A DNA stretch of 64,000 nucleotides from assembly GCF_001578775.1 (NCBI RefSeq), contig NZ_KQ969062.1, positions 198,954 through 262,953 of the forward strand, written 5' to 3'. Numbering within the stretch: position 1 is the first letter of the stretch; every line of letters starts with the position of its first letter. The notes under the pieces were generated by a model. That model was not told where the DNA came from, did not search any database, and worked only from the letters and a program-made list of their open reading frames with translations. The position numbers and the translations under genes are program-made. Below are positions 9,081 to 18,227 of the stretch, piece by piece. The stretch is from Streptococcus cristatus. Its GTDB lineage: Bacteria; Bacillota; Bacilli; Lactobacillales; Streptococcaceae.

Positions 9081-10337
9081 ATGAAAGCAGAAATTATTGC
9101 TGTGGGCACCGAGATTCTGACAGGTCAGATTGTCAATACCAATGCCCAATTTTTATCTGAAAAGCTAGCTAGTCTAGGAATTGATGTCTATTTTCAGACA
9201 GCAGTGGGGGACAATGAAAATCGTCTTCTCTCCGTCCTAGAAATTGCCAAAGAGCGCAGTGATTTAGTTATCCTGACAGGAGGCTTGGGGCCAACGGAGG
9301 ATGATTTGACTAAGCAGACCTTGGCTAAGTTTATCGGTCGAGATTTGAGCTTCGACCTAGCGGCTGTGGAAAAGTTGGATCGTTTTTTTGCTAGCCGACC
9401 AGACTATGCCCGAACGCCCAACAATGAACGTCAGGCCCAGCTGGTGACAGGCTCGACTCCGCTACCAAATGCGACAGGTCTGGCCGTTGGTGGTTTACTA
9501 GAGGTTGATGGAGTGACCTATGTGGTCCTGCCAGGTCCGCCTAGCGAGCTCAAGCCTATGGTCAATAACGAGTTGGTTCCCCTCTTATCCACAGGCCAGA
9601 AATTGTATTCACGGGTGCTCCGATTCTTCGGTATTGGCGAGAGTCAGTTAGTGACTATTTTGGCTGAAATGATTGATCAACAAAGCGATCCGACCATTGC
9701 ACCTTATGCAAAGACGGGCGAAGTGACCTTGCGACTTTCCACCAAGGCTTTGAGTCAGGCAGAAGCGGATGATAAGTTTGAGGTTGTGGAAAAGGAAATT
9801 TTGGCACATCAGACTTTTGAGGGACAGTCACTGTCAGAGATTTTCTATGGTTATGGGGATGACAATTCGCTTGCTCAAGTTGCCTTTGATTTGCTAAAGA
9901 GTCAAGGGAAGACGATTTCAGCGGCAGAGAGTCTGACAGCAGGGCTCTTTCAGGCGACCTTGGCGGATTTTGCTGGTGCATCCTCTATTTTTTCAGGTGG
10001 CTTTGTCACCTACAGCATAGAAGAAAAGAGTCGAATGTTAAATATTCCGCTGGAAGAGCTGAAGAAGCACGGCGTTGTTTCGGCTTTTACGGCTGGGAAA
10101 ATGGCAGAGCAGGCTAGAAAGCTGACTCAGAGTGACTTGGCTATCAGTCTGACAGGTGTGGCTGGACCAGATTCGTTGGAAGGTCATCCAGCTGGGACAG
10201 TTTTTATCGGCTTAGCAAGTGAATCAGGAACGGAAATTATTGAGGTCAATATTGCTGGTCGCAGCCGAGGTGATGTGCGGAAGATTGCCGTTATGCATGC
10301 CTTCAACCTTATACGAAAAACTTTATTAAAGAACTGA
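9081..10337 (+). CDS. cinA: Competence-damage inducible protein CinA
   Basis: 418 residues, standard length. N-terminal MoCF-like domain (about 1-170; [33 protein letters not shown]) and C-terminal CinA domain (about 255-415; [30 protein letters not shown]), which in relatives has nicotinamide-nucleotide amidase activity. In pneumococcus CinA is a late competence protein that brings RecA to the membrane. Here it is behind a SigX box and 57 bp upstream of recA, the classical arrangement. GTAGGAGG is the ribosome site. Confidence 0.96.
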   Translation: MKAEIIAVGTEILTGQIVNTNAQFLSEKLASLGIDVYFQTAVGDNENRLLSVLEIAKERSDLVILTGGLGPTEDDLTKQTLAKFIGRDLSFDLAAVEKLDRFFASRPDYARTPNNERQAQLVTGSTPLPNATGLAVGGLLEVDGVTYVVLPGPPSELKPMVNNELVPLLSTGQKLYSRVLRFFGIGESQLVTILAEMIDQQSDPTIAPYAKTGEVTLRLSTKALSQAEADDKFEVVEKEILAHQTFEGQSLSEIFYGYGDDNSLAQVAFDLLKSQGKTISAAESLTAGLFQATLADFAGASSIFSGGFVTYSIEEKSRMLNIPLEELKKHGVVSAFTAGKMAEQARKLTQSDLAISLTGVAGPDSLEGHPAGTVFIGLASESGTEIIEVNIAGRSRGDVRKIAVMHAFNLIRKTLLKN

Positions 10338-10341
10338 TTTT

Positions 10342-10350
10342 TGGTATAAT
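10342..10350 (+). promoter_or_regulatory. Internal promoter of recA
   Basis: TGGTATAAT, an extended -10, lies just after the cinA stop and 45 bp before recA, so recA can be expressed without competence. Confidence 0.6.
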
Positions 10351-10394
10351 AAACAGATGGCCAAAAGACATTTTAGAAAAAATAGGAGAAATAA

Positions 10395-11543
10395 ATGGCA
10401 AAAAAACAGAAAAATTTGGATGAAATCACAAAGAAATTTGGAGATGAACGCCAAAAAGCTTTGGATAATGCCCTAAAAAACATTGAAAAAGACTTCGGTA
10501 AGGGAGCGATTATGCGTCTGGGCGAGCGGGCGGAGCAAAAGGTTCAAGTCATGAGTTCAGGCTCTCTGGCTTTGGATATCGCCCTTGGTGCGGGTGGTTA
10601 TCCTAAGGGGCGGATTATTGAGATTTACGGTCCAGAGTCTTCCGGTAAGACAACCGTTGCTCTTCATGCAGTTGCTCAAGCACAAAAAGAAGGCGGCATC
10701 GCAGCCTTTATTGATGCAGAGCACGCTTTGGATCCGTCATACGCTGCAGCTTTGGGCGTAAACATTGATGAATTGCTGCTGTCACAACCAGACTCAGGGG
10801 AGCAAGGTCTTGAAATTGCAGGAAAATTGATTGACTCTGGTGCAGTTGATTTGGTCGTCATTGACTCAGTTGCGGCACTCGTCCCTCGTGCAGAAATCGA
10901 TGGCGATATCGGTGATAGCCACGTCGGTTTGCAGGCTCGGATGATGAGCCAGGCCATGCGCAAATTGTCTGCTTCTATCAACAAAACCAAGACGATTGCT
11001 ATCTTTATCAACCAGTTACGTGAAAAAGTTGGTGTTATGTTTGGAAATCCTGAAACAACACCGGGTGGACGTGCTCTCAAGTTCTACGCATCTGTTCGTC
11101 TGGATGTCCGTGGCAATACCCAAATCAAGGGTACGGGTGATGCGAAGGATACCAATGTCGGTAAGGAAACTAAAATCAAGGTTGTGAAAAACAAGGTGGC
11201 TCCACCATTCAAGGAAGCTTTCGTGGAAATCATGTACGGAGAAGGTATTTCTAAGACAGGCGAGCTGATTAAGATTGCGACTGACTTGGATATCATTAAA
11301 AAAGCTGGTGCTTGGTATTCTTACAATGATGAAAAAATCGGTCAAGGTTCTGAAAATGCGAAGAAATACTTGGCTGATCATCCAGAAGTCTTTGAAGAAA
11401 TCGACCGTCAAGTCCGTGTACGTTACGGCTTGATTGAAGATGATGAGCCAGCAGAAGCAGTGGAGGGTAAGGCTGAGGCTCCTCTTGAAAAATTAGAAGA
11501 AGTGACTCTTGATCTAGACGATGCCTTTGACATTGAGGAATAA
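10395..11543 (+). CDS. recA: Recombinase RecA
   Basis: 382 residues. Walker [10 protein letters not shown] near residue 75, Walker [11 protein letters not shown] near 150, DNA-binding loops L1 and L2 ([20 protein letters not shown] and [22 protein letters not shown]), and a typical acidic C-terminal tail. It forms filaments on single-stranded DNA for repair and for recombination of transforming DNA. It is read both from its own extended -10 promoter and from the cinA competence promoter. No dinF or lytA follows, unlike pneumococcus; spxA follows instead. Confidence 0.98.
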   Translation: MAKKQKNLDEITKKFGDERQKALDNALKNIEKDFGKGAIMRLGERAEQKVQVMSSGSLALDIALGAGGYPKGRIIEIYGPESSGKTTVALHAVAQAQKEGGIAAFIDAEHALDPSYAAALGVNIDELLLSQPDSGEQGLEIAGKLIDSGAVDLVVIDSVAALVPRAEIDGDIGDSHVGLQARMMSQAMRKLSASINKTKTIAIFINQLREKVGVMFGNPETTPGGRALKFYASVRLDVRGNTQIKGTGDAKDTNVGKETKIKVVKNKVAPPFKEAFVEIMYGEGISKTGELIKIATDLDIIKKAGAWYSYNDEKIGQGSENAKKYLADHPEVFEEIDRQVRVRYGLIEDDEPAEAVEGKAEAPLEKLEEVTLDLDDAFDIEE

Positions 11544-11578
11544 TTTTTCAAAATAGGTCGCAAGACCGATGGTTTTTG

Positions 11579-11605
11579 TGGTATAATATACTACGATAGT
11601 AGTAT
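11579..11605 (+). promoter_or_regulatory. spxA promoter with overlapping inverted repeats at the start site
   Basis: TGGTATAAT (11579-11587) is an extended -10. Directly after it ATACTAC-GATA-GTAGTAT (11588-11605) is a perfect 7-bp dyad, and ACGATA-GTAG-TATCGT (11593-11608) is a second, overlapping one. Position at the transcription start suggests an operator; the regulator is not identified. Confidence 0.6.
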
Positions 11606-11628
11606 CGTGTAGCGAAAGGAGTACTTGC

Positions 11629-12027
11629 ATGATCACAATTTATACGGTTTCAAGTTGTACTAGCTGCAAAAAAGCAAAGACCTGGCTAAACGCCCATCAA
11701 TTGACTTACAAGGAGCAAAACCTTGGTAAGGAAGGAATTACCAAAGAAGAAATTCTTGATATTTTAGCAAAAACTGAAAATGGCATTGCCAGCATTGTAT
11801 CTTCAAAAAACCGTTATGCAAAAGGACTCGGTGTTGATATTGAAGATTTGAGTGTGAACGAAGTTATTGACATTATCATGGAAACACCGCGGATTCTGAA
11901 AAGTCCGATTTTGGTGGATGACAAGCGTCTCCAAGTTGGTTACAAGGAAGATGATATCCGTGCCTTCTTACCTCGTGCAGTGCGCAATGTTGAGAATACA
12001 GAAGCTCGCTTACGAGCAGCTCTATAA
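11629..12027 (+). CDS. spxA: Spx/ArsC-family regulator (SpxA)
   Basis: 132 residues, the length of Spx. Thioredoxin-like ArsC fold with the redox switch CTSC at residues 9-12, preceded by YTVSS, and the RPIL-like segment ILKSPILVDDKRLQVGY (about 89-105), which binds the RNA polymerase alpha C-terminal domain in Spx. Spx redirects polymerase under oxidative and thiol stress. Streptococci usually carry two paralogues (SpxA1 and SpxA2); which one this is cannot be decided here. Own promoter, strong ribosome site GAAAGGAG, own terminator. Confidence 0.9.
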   Translation: MITIYTVSSCTSCKKAKTWLNAHQLTYKEQNLGKEGITKEEILDILAKTENGIASIVSSKNRYAKGLGVDIEDLSVNEVIDIIMETPRILKSPILVDDKRLQVGYKEDDIRAFLPRAVRNVENTEARLRAAL

Positions 12028-12037
12028 TTAGATAAGG

Positions 12038-12064
12038 AAAGGCGCCTTTTAGGCTGCCTTTTTT
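12038..12064 (+). terminator. Terminator of spxA
   Basis: AAAGGCGCC-TTTTA-GGCTGCCTTTTTT: G/C stem followed by a T run. Confidence 0.75.
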
Positions 12065-12086
12065 CTGTCTCATTACCTAAAAATGA

Positions 12087-12114
12087 TTGACAAGCGGTTA
12101 AACTATGATACAAT
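12087..12114 (+). promoter_or_regulatory. Promoter of the lipoprotein pair
   Basis: TTGACA (12087-12092), 16-bp spacer, TACAAT (12109-12114). Confidence 0.75.
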
Positions 12115-12134
12115 ATCTCTGAGGAGGACGGAAC

Positions 12135-12701
12135 GTGAAGAAATTTTTACTAATTTTTGGCTTAGCAGCTGTGATATTGACTGGCTGCGCTCATAAGAAA
12201 GCAGACAAGCCAAAGGGAAAAAAAGAGGAAATTACAACTAATCTTCCCATTATCAGTCAGGCTGAAAAGCAGGAAGTCATCACCAAAAAACTAGTTTTCC
12301 CCAAAGATGAGCAAGGAATTCAATCTAGTCAAATTATCACTTATCAAGGGAAACGTTTTATCAAGGTGATTATGGAGAGAATTACTCCAACGGATGATAG
12401 TATCAAAAATGCTATTAAAGAAGTGGGGCTGGAGGAGACTCAGCGGCTCTTGGATGAATCAATGCAAAAGGATACGGACTATACTCAGGCAAAAACTGTT
12501 GCGGGTTTCACCGGAACTGTTCAGATTCTTAATGAAAATGAAATGAAAATCACGTCAACTTACGATTTTGACAATTTGGATATTGAAAAGGCACTCACTT
12601 TAAATTATTTTAAAAATAGCAATCTAAAAGAAATGACAAAGATGCCACCTGAAGAATATATCAATAATTTATTGATGAACGGGGCTGAGGAGCAACAGTA
12701 A
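12135..12701 (+). CDS. Putative lipoprotein, DUF1307/YehR-like
   Basis: 188 residues starting with GTG, placed by GAGGAGG 7 bp upstream. Lipoprotein signal peptide with the lipobox LTGC (Cys19), so it should be anchored to the outer face of the membrane. The mature part is charged and shows a repeated pattern also found in the next gene: QIITYQGKRFIKVIMERI and LEETQRLLDESMQK here, LTVTYAGKKYEKVNIAIS and LQEEVSKSFKQ there. The family is of unknown function. It is the first gene of a two-gene unit with its paralogue 43 bp downstream. Confidence 0.8.
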   Translation: MKKFLLIFGLAAVILTGCAHKKADKPKGKKEEITTNLPIISQAEKQEVITKKLVFPKDEQGIQSSQIITYQGKRFIKVIMERITPTDDSIKNAIKEVGLEETQRLLDESMQKDTDYTQAKTVAGFTGTVQILNENEMKITSTYDFDNLDIEKALTLNYFKNSNLKEMTKMPPEEYINNLLMNGAEEQQ

Positions 12702-12744
12702 GGAAGCTTCTTGTCAATCATAGAAAACCAAAAAGGAGAAAGAA

Positions 12745-13302
12745 ATGAAAAAATCAGTAGTACTTTTAATGGCTAGTTTGGCGGTGTTGACGGCTTGTGG
12801 ACAACAATCACATAGTGGAAAAGCTGGTAGCAACCAGTCTGTCCAAAGCAAGGCAAAAGATAAATCGGTTACCAAGTCTTATCAGTTAAATCAAAAGGTA
12901 CAAGGCCTTGATCAAACGATGACCTTGACAGTTACCTATGCGGGCAAGAAGTATGAAAAAGTTAATATTGCTATTTCACAAAATTTGCCAGAAGAAGCTA
13001 AGTCTGCCTTAGCTGGTCAAGACTTGTCCTCTCTGCAAGAAGAGGTGAGCAAGAGCTTCAAGCAAAGTTCAGGAGTGGATAAACTTGAACAAGTAAAAGG
13101 TATTCAAGTGAATGTTAAAGTAACCGAAAAAGGCACTGTTGATATTGATTTCGTTATTGATCCTACAAATCTTGATTATGATGCGGCTTCTAAAGTACCG
13201 ACCTATGGGCCAATCTTTAGCCAAATGAAGTCTCAGACTCCAGAAGAATTTATCAAGTCCTTCCAAGATGAAGGGGGCAAGGAAATTAGCAATCCGTCCT
13301 AA
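12745..13302 (+). CDS. Putative lipoprotein, DUF1307/YehR-like (paralogue of preceding gene)
   Basis: 185 residues. Lipoprotein signal peptide ending LTAC (Cys18), then a Ser/Lys-rich linker (about 19-45) and a folded domain like that of the neighbour. Ribosome site AAAGGAGAAAG. The pair most likely arose by tandem duplication; the two have drifted, the second having a longer polar linker. No function can be assigned. A clear terminator follows. Confidence 0.8.
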   Translation: MKKSVVLLMASLAVLTACGQQSHSGKAGSNQSVQSKAKDKSVTKSYQLNQKVQGLDQTMTLTVTYAGKKYEKVNIAISQNLPEEAKSALAGQDLSSLQEEVSKSFKQSSGVDKLEQVKGIQVNVKVTEKGTVDIDFVIDPTNLDYDAASKVPTYGPIFSQMKSQTPEEFIKSFQDEGGKEISNPS

Positions 13303-13313
13303 TATTTTTGATG

Positions 13314-13345
13314 AAAACTAGTCTTTGAAAAAGGGCTAGTTTTTT
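13314..13345 (+). terminator. Terminator after the lipoprotein pair
   Basis: AAAACTAG (13314-13321) pairs with CTAGTTTT (13336-13343), followed by TT. Confidence 0.8.
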
Positions 13346-13410
13346 GATGGGAAGGAACGGTAAATAGTTGAAAAAATGTCGAAAAAGTAGAAAATTTACA
13401 TGGATTAAGT

Positions 13411-13439
13411 TTGTGAAACTGCTGTAATTATGCTATAAT
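13411..13439 (+). promoter_or_regulatory. Promoter of ireB-ruvX-DUF1292
   Basis: TTGTGA (13411-13416), 17-bp spacer, TATAAT (13434-13439) with TGC before it. The upstream ATG at 13438 lies inside the -10, which rules it out as the ireB start. Confidence 0.8.
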
Positions 13440-13470
13440 GATGGTATTCTTAAAGAAAGAGGGTGTAATT

Positions 13471-13737
13471 GTGGGATTTACAGACGAAACTGTACGTTTT
13501 AATCTTGATGATTCAAACAAAAAAGAAATTAGCGAGACTTTGACCGATGTCTACAAGTCACTCAATGATAAGGGCTATAATCCAATCAATCAAATCGTAG
13601 GTTACGTGCTGAGTGGAGATCCTGCTTATGTGCCTCGTTATAATAATGCTCGAAATCAGATTCGTAAATACGAACGCGATGAAATCGTAGAGGAACTGGT
13701 GCGTTATTATCTGAAAGGGCAAGGCATTGACCTCTGA
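13471..13737 (+). CDS. ireB: IreB family regulatory phosphoprotein (UPF0297/DUF965)
   Basis: 88 residues from the GTG at 13471, giving [11 protein letters not shown] as in the family; the longer open frame from 13438 overlaps the -10 box. In Enterococcus faecalis IreB is a small dimeric phosphoprotein, substrate of the PASTA kinase IreK, that lowers cephalosporin resistance. A similar link to the streptococcal PASTA kinase is inferred. First gene of the conserved ireB-ruvX-DUF1292 operon; its stop overlaps the ruvX start by one base (TGATG). Confidence 0.93.
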   Translation: MGFTDETVRFNLDDSNKKEISETLTDVYKSLNDKGYNPINQIVGYVLSGDPAYVPRYNNARNQIRKYERDEIVEELVRYYLKGQGIDL

Positions 13738-14156
13738 TGAGAATTATGGGACTAGATGTTGGCTCGAAAACAGTGGGCGTCGCAATTAGCGATCCACTTG
13801 GCTTCACCGCTCAGGGGCTTGAAATCATTCAGATTGATGAAGAGAAAGAGCAGTTCGGTTTTGAGCGTTTGACGGAGCTTGTCGAGCAATATAAGGTGGA
13901 CAAGTTTGTGCTTGGCCTCCCTAAAAATATGAACAATACCAGCGGTCCACGAGTAGAAGCGAGTAAGGCTTATGGCGAGAAGATTGCCCAGCTTTTCCAA
14001 ATTCCAGTCGAGTATCAGGACGAACGTCTGACGACAGTGGCTGCTGAGCGCATGCTGATTGAACAGGCGGATGTCAGCCGCAGCAAGCGCAAAAAAGTGA
14101 TTGATAAATTGGCGGCTCAGCTAATTTTACAAAATTATTTAGATAGAAACTTTTAG
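13737..14156 (+). CDS. ruvX: Putative pre-16S rRNA nuclease / Holliday junction resolvase YqgF (RuvX)
   Basis: 139 residues, the family length. RNase H-like fold with [16 protein letters not shown] at the N-terminus (catalytic Asp6), LGLPKNMN near residue 60, and DERLTT near 99 with the second acidic residue. YqgF proteins mature the 5' end of 16S rRNA in E. coli; a resolvase role has also been proposed. Translation is coupled to ireB by a one-base overlap. Confidence 0.94.
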   Translation: MRIMGLDVGSKTVGVAISDPLGFTAQGLEIIQIDEEKEQFGFERLTELVEQYKVDKFVLGLPKNMNNTSGPRVEASKAYGEKIAQLFQIPVEYQDERLTTVAAERMLIEQADVSRSKRKKVIDKLAAQLILQNYLDRNF

Positions 14157-14175
14157 AAAGAATTGAGGAAACATT

Positions 14176-14487
14176 ATGGCACACGATCATAATCATGACC
14201 ACGAACAGGCACAGCCTGAATTGATTACCTTGGTAGATGAGCAAGGGAACGAGAATTTATTTGAAATTCTTCTGACGATTGATGGTAAGGAAGAGTTTGG
14301 AAAAAATTACGTACTTTTAGTACCAGTAAATGCTGAAGAAGATGAGAACGGCGAAGTTGAAATCCAAGCTTACTCATTTACAGAAAATGAAGACGGCACA
14401 GAAGGCGAGTTGGAGCCAATCCCAGAAGACTCTGATGCAGAGTGGGATATGATTGAAGAAGTCTTCAACAGCTTTATGGAGGAGTAA
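14176..14487 (+). CDS. DUF1292 (UPF0473) family acidic protein
   Basis: 103 residues, strongly acidic, with a His-rich N-terminus ([10 protein letters not shown]) that may bind metal. Conserved third gene after ireB and ruvX in Firmicutes. No biochemical function is established. The ribosome site is TTGAGGAAAC. The operon ends at a duplicated terminator directly after its stop. Confidence 0.88.
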   Translation: MAHDHNHDHEQAQPELITLVDEQGNENLFEILLTIDGKEEFGKNYVLLVPVNAEEDENGEVEIQAYSFTENEDGTEGELEPIPEDSDAEWDMIEEVFNSFMEE

Positions 14488-14557
14488 AAAGGTCCGGGGG
14501 ACCTTTTTAGCCCGAGCTTGAAAACTAGAAAGCAAGGAAGGTCCGGGGGACCTTTTT
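14488..14557 (+). terminator. Tandemly duplicated terminator after the ireB operon
   Basis: AAAGGTCC-GGG-GGACCTTT (14488-14506) plus T run, repeated 51 bp on as AAGGTCC-GGG-GGACCTT (14538-14554) plus T run. The flanking bases (TTTTTAGCC and ACTAGAAA) are also repeated, so the whole unit of about 51 bp was duplicated. Confidence 0.85.
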
Positions 14558-14654
14558 AGCCTGAGTATAGCAACTAGAAACTAGAAAATCAGCCGGCTTG
14601 AAAACTTATCATGGCTTGGACACAGCTAGTTTCTTTACGAAGAATAGAAAAGAG

Positions 14655-14704
14655 AGAGAAGCGAGTGGCGATTCACATTTGAAGTCCGCTTCGCTTCTCT
14701 TTTT
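14655..14704 (+). terminator. Hairpin terminator just upstream of folC
   Basis: AGAGAAGCGA (14655-14664) pairs with TCGCTTCTCT (14691-14700), followed by TTTT. It is the third terminator in 220 bp and ends 13 bp before folC, so it may instead be an attenuator for folC. Confidence 0.7.
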
Positions 14705-14717
14705 ATGTAGGAAAATG

Positions 14718-15950
14718 ATGAATGAGATTGAAAAATGGTTGAACGATCGTATTGGCCTGAACTTTCGTTCAGGTCTGGAACGGATGCAGAGAGCGGTAGA
14801 TTTGCTGGGGAATCCTGAACGGGCTTACCCCGTCATTCATGTGACGGGAACGAATGGCAAGGGCTCTACTATTGCTTTTATGCGAAATCTATTTGCCGAT
14901 CAGGGGAAAAAGGTAGCTAGCTTTACATCTCCGCATATGATCAGCGTTCATGACCGTATTTGTATCAATGGTCTGCCGATTTCGGATGCTGATTTTGTTC
15001 GCTTGGGGCGGCAGATTCAGGAGATGGAGAGAGAATTGGTCAAGACTCACGACCAGCTATCCTATTTTGAAATCTTGACCTTGCTGGCCTTTCTTTATTT
15101 TAGAGAGGAGCAGGTTGATCTGGCTCTCATCGAAGTGGGGATTGGCGGACTTCTGGATACGACCAATGTCTTGGATGGGCAAGTTGCAGTGGTCACATCG
15201 GTGGGCTTGGATCATCAGGAGACGTTGGGGCAGACCATTACAGCGATTGCGGAACAGAAGGCTGGCATTTTCAAAAACGGTCGTTCTGCGGTCATTGGCC
15301 CCTTGCCGGAGGAGGCTCGTCAGGTCTGTGAGCAGCGGGCAGCAAGCTTGAATTTGGATTTGTTTGAATACGGACGAGATTTTTTGTTTTCTGATGGTTC
15401 TTTTAAGAATCAAGATCTTCTTTTATCGCATCTGGTCTTGGGATTACAAGGTGCTTACCAAGAAGAAAATGCAGCGCTGGCTTTGCAGGCTTTTCTGCTT
15501 TTTATGAAGCAAATGGGCTGGGAAATTGATTTTTCTTTGCTTCCTTCATCTTTGCGGAAGACCCATTGGGCGGGGCGGCTAGAGGAAATTAGCCCGAATA
15601 TCTATCTGGACGGTGCCCATAATTTGCCAGCTCTGGCGCGTTTGGTCGAGTTTATCAAGGGACAGAAGGGCAAGACATGCAGCCTGTTGTTTGGAGCTTT
15701 AAAGCGCAAGGATTATAGCGGTATGCTGGCCTATTTGCAGGAGACTCTGCCAGAGGTTCAGGTGACGGTGACCAGCTTTGACTACGGGGAATCTGTGGGG
15801 CAGGCAGAAGCTGCGGACTTTGATTATGTAGCGGATTACAGAGCCTTTATCGAGAATTTCAAACAAGAGCAGACGGCTGACCAAGTTCTTTTTGTAACGG
15901 GCTCACTCTATTTCATTGCAGAGGTTCGAGCTTACCTCCAGAGTGTATAA
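14718..15950 (+). CDS. folC: Bifunctional dihydrofolate synthase/folylpolyglutamate synthase
   Basis: 410 residues from the ATG at 14718 (or 14715, both after AGGAAA). An open frame reaches back to 14598 but runs through a terminator hairpin and is not expected to be translated. Mur-ligase fold: P-loop VTGTNGKGST near residue 47, the SFTSPHM motif near 72, IEVGIGGLLDTTNV near 140, and C-terminal YLDGAHN near 294. It adds glutamate to dihydropteroate and to folates. No other folate gene is adjacent. Confidence 0.94.
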   Translation: MNEIEKWLNDRIGLNFRSGLERMQRAVDLLGNPERAYPVIHVTGTNGKGSTIAFMRNLFADQGKKVASFTSPHMISVHDRICINGLPISDADFVRLGRQIQEMERELVKTHDQLSYFEILTLLAFLYFREEQVDLALIEVGIGGLLDTTNVLDGQVAVVTSVGLDHQETLGQTITAIAEQKAGIFKNGRSAVIGPLPEEARQVCEQRAASLNLDLFEYGRDFLFSDGSFKNQDLLLSHLVLGLQGAYQEENAALALQAFLLFMKQMGWEIDFSLLPSSLRKTHWAGRLEEISPNIYLDGAHNLPALARLVEFIKGQKGKTCSLLFGALKRKDYSGMLAYLQETLPEVQVTVTSFDYGESVGQAEAADFDYVADYRAFIENFKQEQTADQVLFVTGSLYFIAEVRAYLQSV

Positions 15951-16010
15951 GTTGACCATAGAAAGCCCTGTTTGGTAAAATAGAAGTGGAACAAAGAAAG
16001 GAGAAACGAT

Positions 16011-16508
16011 ATGAAGGTTTCAAAAAAATTAGTTCTTTCAGCCCTTACGGCTATGACCGCTTTTGTATTGGTAGCTTGTGGCAATTCTGGTCAAAATCCA
16101 TCTAATCAGGCAGCTCAATCTCAAGCGAGTTCCTCTGCTTCTCAGTCATCTGAGACAGTGTCATCAAATAGCAAGGCAAGTAGCAATACAAACAATAGCA
16201 CAAGTACTAGTAGTTCAGAGGCTTCTACCTCCAGTCAAACAGCTGCTAGTGACTTAGATGGGACCTATAAGGCCACTCATGAAGGCGATGCCTTAACCCT
16301 AGAAGTTTCTGGAAATAAAGGGACCTTGACTAAAGTCGAACGCGATGGTGAACAGGAAATTGAACAGGTGCAGATTGATCCAACCAATCAAACTATGATC
16401 GTTGGAGATGACGTTAAGCGTTATCGCGTAGAGGGGAAACAACTGACTCTGGAAGATTTATCGCAGGAAAACGATGATGACGACACAATCGTCTTCACCA
16501 AGCAATAA
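16011..16508 (+). CDS. Putative lipoprotein with Ser-rich linker
   Basis: 165 residues. Signal peptide ending LVAC (Cys23), then a very Ser/Thr/Gln/Asn-rich stretch (about 24-80) typical of a wall-spanning spacer, and a compact C-terminal domain (about 83-165) that looks like a small beta-rich domain (LDGTYKATHEGDALTLEVSG, FTKQ end). Many streptococcal lipoproteins have this layout. No function is recognised. Ribosome site AAAGGAGAAA; own terminator. Confidence 0.8.
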   Translation: MKVSKKLVLSALTAMTAFVLVACGNSGQNPSNQAAQSQASSSASQSSETVSSNSKASSNTNNSTSTSSSEASTSSQTAASDLDGTYKATHEGDALTLEVSGNKGTLTKVERDGEQEIEQVQIDPTNQTMIVGDDVKRYRVEGKQLTLEDLSQENDDDDTIVFTKQ

Positions 16509-16532
16509 TTTTCAAAGAAGGAATATCCTATA

Positions 16533-16561
16533 AAAGGCTGGGCAGCTGCTCCAGCTTTTTG
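16533..16561 (+). terminator. Terminator of the Ser-rich lipoprotein gene
   Basis: AAAGGCTGG-GCAGCTGCT-CCAGCTTTTT, a near-perfect stem and a T run. Confidence 0.75.
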
Positions 16562-16690
16562 TGTTTGTGAATAACGGAGTGCTAGGGCTTTCTTTAATCT
16601 TGGACTAGAGACTATTTTCTTTGAAAAAGTTTTGAAATTGCTGCTAATTATTGTTATACTAGATGAAATATGAGACGAGGGAGGATTGAG

Positions 16691-18226
16691 ATGGATCTAG
16701 GCAAGTTTCGTTTGCTGATGTCCAAGTATGGTTTCAGCATCATTATCATGTTATTGGAATTGCTTCTTGTTTTTGCGGCCTTTTTCTATTTTAATCAGTT
16801 GGTGCCTAATTGGTTGTCAGCCCTTGTCATTGTTTCTTTATATATTGGGACTATCTTGGCGATTGTCAATCGGAACATGCCTCCAGAAAGCAAGGTGACT
16901 TGGCTCTTGTTTGCAGTTGTGCCCGTTTTTGGCTTCTTGCTCTATCTGATGATTGGTGAGCGGCGCCTTTCCAAAAAAGAAATTCAGCAGCTGGAAAAAA
17001 TGGACTCAATGAAGTTTCGAGAGGACAACAGCTATGACCTGCGAGTCGAACTCAAGCAGGAAAATAAATCAGCCTTTGGAATTGTCAAGTCTTTGCTGAG
17101 CATGGATCACAATGCCGATGTCTACGATGGCACGGCTTCGCAGTATTTCTCCCTTGGTGAAGAGATGTTTGAGGCCATGCTGGATGATTTGCGCTCAGCC
17201 AAGAAATTCATTTTTCTTGAATTTTATATCATTGATCCAGGTTTGATGTGGAATCGTGTCCTTGAGATTTTGGTAGATAAGGTCCAGCAGGGAGTTGAAG
17301 TCAAGCTGCTCTACGATGACATTGGCTGTATGGCGACCCTTTCAGGAGATTATACAAAAAGGCTGCGCAAGATGGGAATTGATGCCCATAAGTTTAATAA
17401 GGTGATTCCGCGGATGACGGTGGCCTATAATAATCGTGATCACCGCAAGATTTTGGTGGTGGATGGGCAAGTCGGCTATACAGGCGGGATTAATCTGGCT
17501 GACGAGTATATCAACCATATCGTGCGCTTCGGGCATTGGAAAGATGGTGGTGTCCGTCTGGAAGGTCGAGCAGTGAAGGCTTTGACACGTCTTTTCTTGA
17601 TGAATTGGTACATCAATCGCGGGGAAATTACGGATTTTGACCGTTATCATTTTGATAGCCAGCGAGTGGAAGGTAAGGGGCTCTATATTCCTTACGGGAG
17701 CGGGCCCAAGCCGATTTATAAGGAACAGGTGGGCAAGGCTGTCTACCAGAATATCATCAACCAAGCCATCGATTATGTCTATATCACGACTCCTTATTTG
17801 ATTATTGACTATGATTTGACAGAGGATATAAAAAATGCAGCCATGAGAGGGGTGGATGTTCGCATTGTGACGCCGTTTATTCCTGATAAAAAGCTGATTC
17901 AGATAGTCACTCGTGGTGCTTATCCAGACTTGCTGGAGGCTGGTGTTAAGATTTACGAGTACACTCCTGGTTTTATCCACAGTAAGAACGTTATTTCGGA
18001 TGATGAGTTAGCCGTGGTCGGAACCATTAATTTTGACTATCGTAGTCTGGTGCATCATTATGAAAATGCTGTTCTTATGTATCAAACAGAATCAATTGCG
18101 GATATTAAGCAGGATTTTGAAGATTTGTTTGATGTTTCCAAAGAAATTTCTCTTGAAACCCTCCAAAACAGCTGGTACCAGCGTTTACTGAAAGAAATCA
18201 TGCAATTATTTGCTCCGCTACTTTAA
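16691..18226 (+). CDS. cls: Cardiolipin synthase
   Basis: 511 residues from the ATG at 16691, chosen because GGGAGG lies 6 bp upstream; an in-frame ATG at 16670 would include that site. Two N-terminal transmembrane segments (about 11-35 and 40-60), a further hydrophobic stretch near 70-90, and two phospholipase D catalytic motifs: HRKILVVDGQVGYTGG at residue 251 and HSKNVISDDELAVVGT at residue 430. It condenses two phosphatidylglycerols to cardiolipin. The gene ends two bases before a 175-bp repeat that probably also terminates it. Confidence 0.95.
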   Translation: MDLGKFRLLMSKYGFSIIIMLLELLLVFAAFFYFNQLVPNWLSALVIVSLYIGTILAIVNRNMPPESKVTWLLFAVVPVFGFLLYLMIGERRLSKKEIQQLEKMDSMKFREDNSYDLRVELKQENKSAFGIVKSLLSMDHNADVYDGTASQYFSLGEEMFEAMLDDLRSAKKFIFLEFYIIDPGLMWNRVLEILVDKVQQGVEVKLLYDDIGCMATLSGDYTKRLRKMGIDAHKFNKVIPRMTVAYNNRDHRKILVVDGQVGYTGGINLADEYINHIVRFGHWKDGGVRLEGRAVKALTRLFLMNWYINRGEITDFDRYHFDSQRVEGKGLYIPYGSGPKPIYKEQVGKAVYQNIINQAIDYVYITTPYLIIDYDLTEDIKNAAMRGVDVRIVTPFIPDKKLIQIVTRGAYPDLLEAGVKIYEYTPGFIHSKNVISDDELAVVGTINFDYRSLVHHYENAVLMYQTESIADIKQDFEDLFDVSKEISLETLQNSWYQRLLKEIMQLFAPLL

Positions 18227-18227
18227 A

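Noticed and set aside
12135-13302. Lipoprotein signal peptides as pheromone precursors (as known for S. gordonii lipoproteins)
   Set aside because: The C-terminal signal-peptide segments do not match a known pheromone heptapeptide, and nothing nearby suggests a receptor.
14598-14717. N-terminal extension of folC by 40 codons
   Set aside because: It reads through a terminator hairpin, lacks a ribosome site, and FolC homology begins at 14718.
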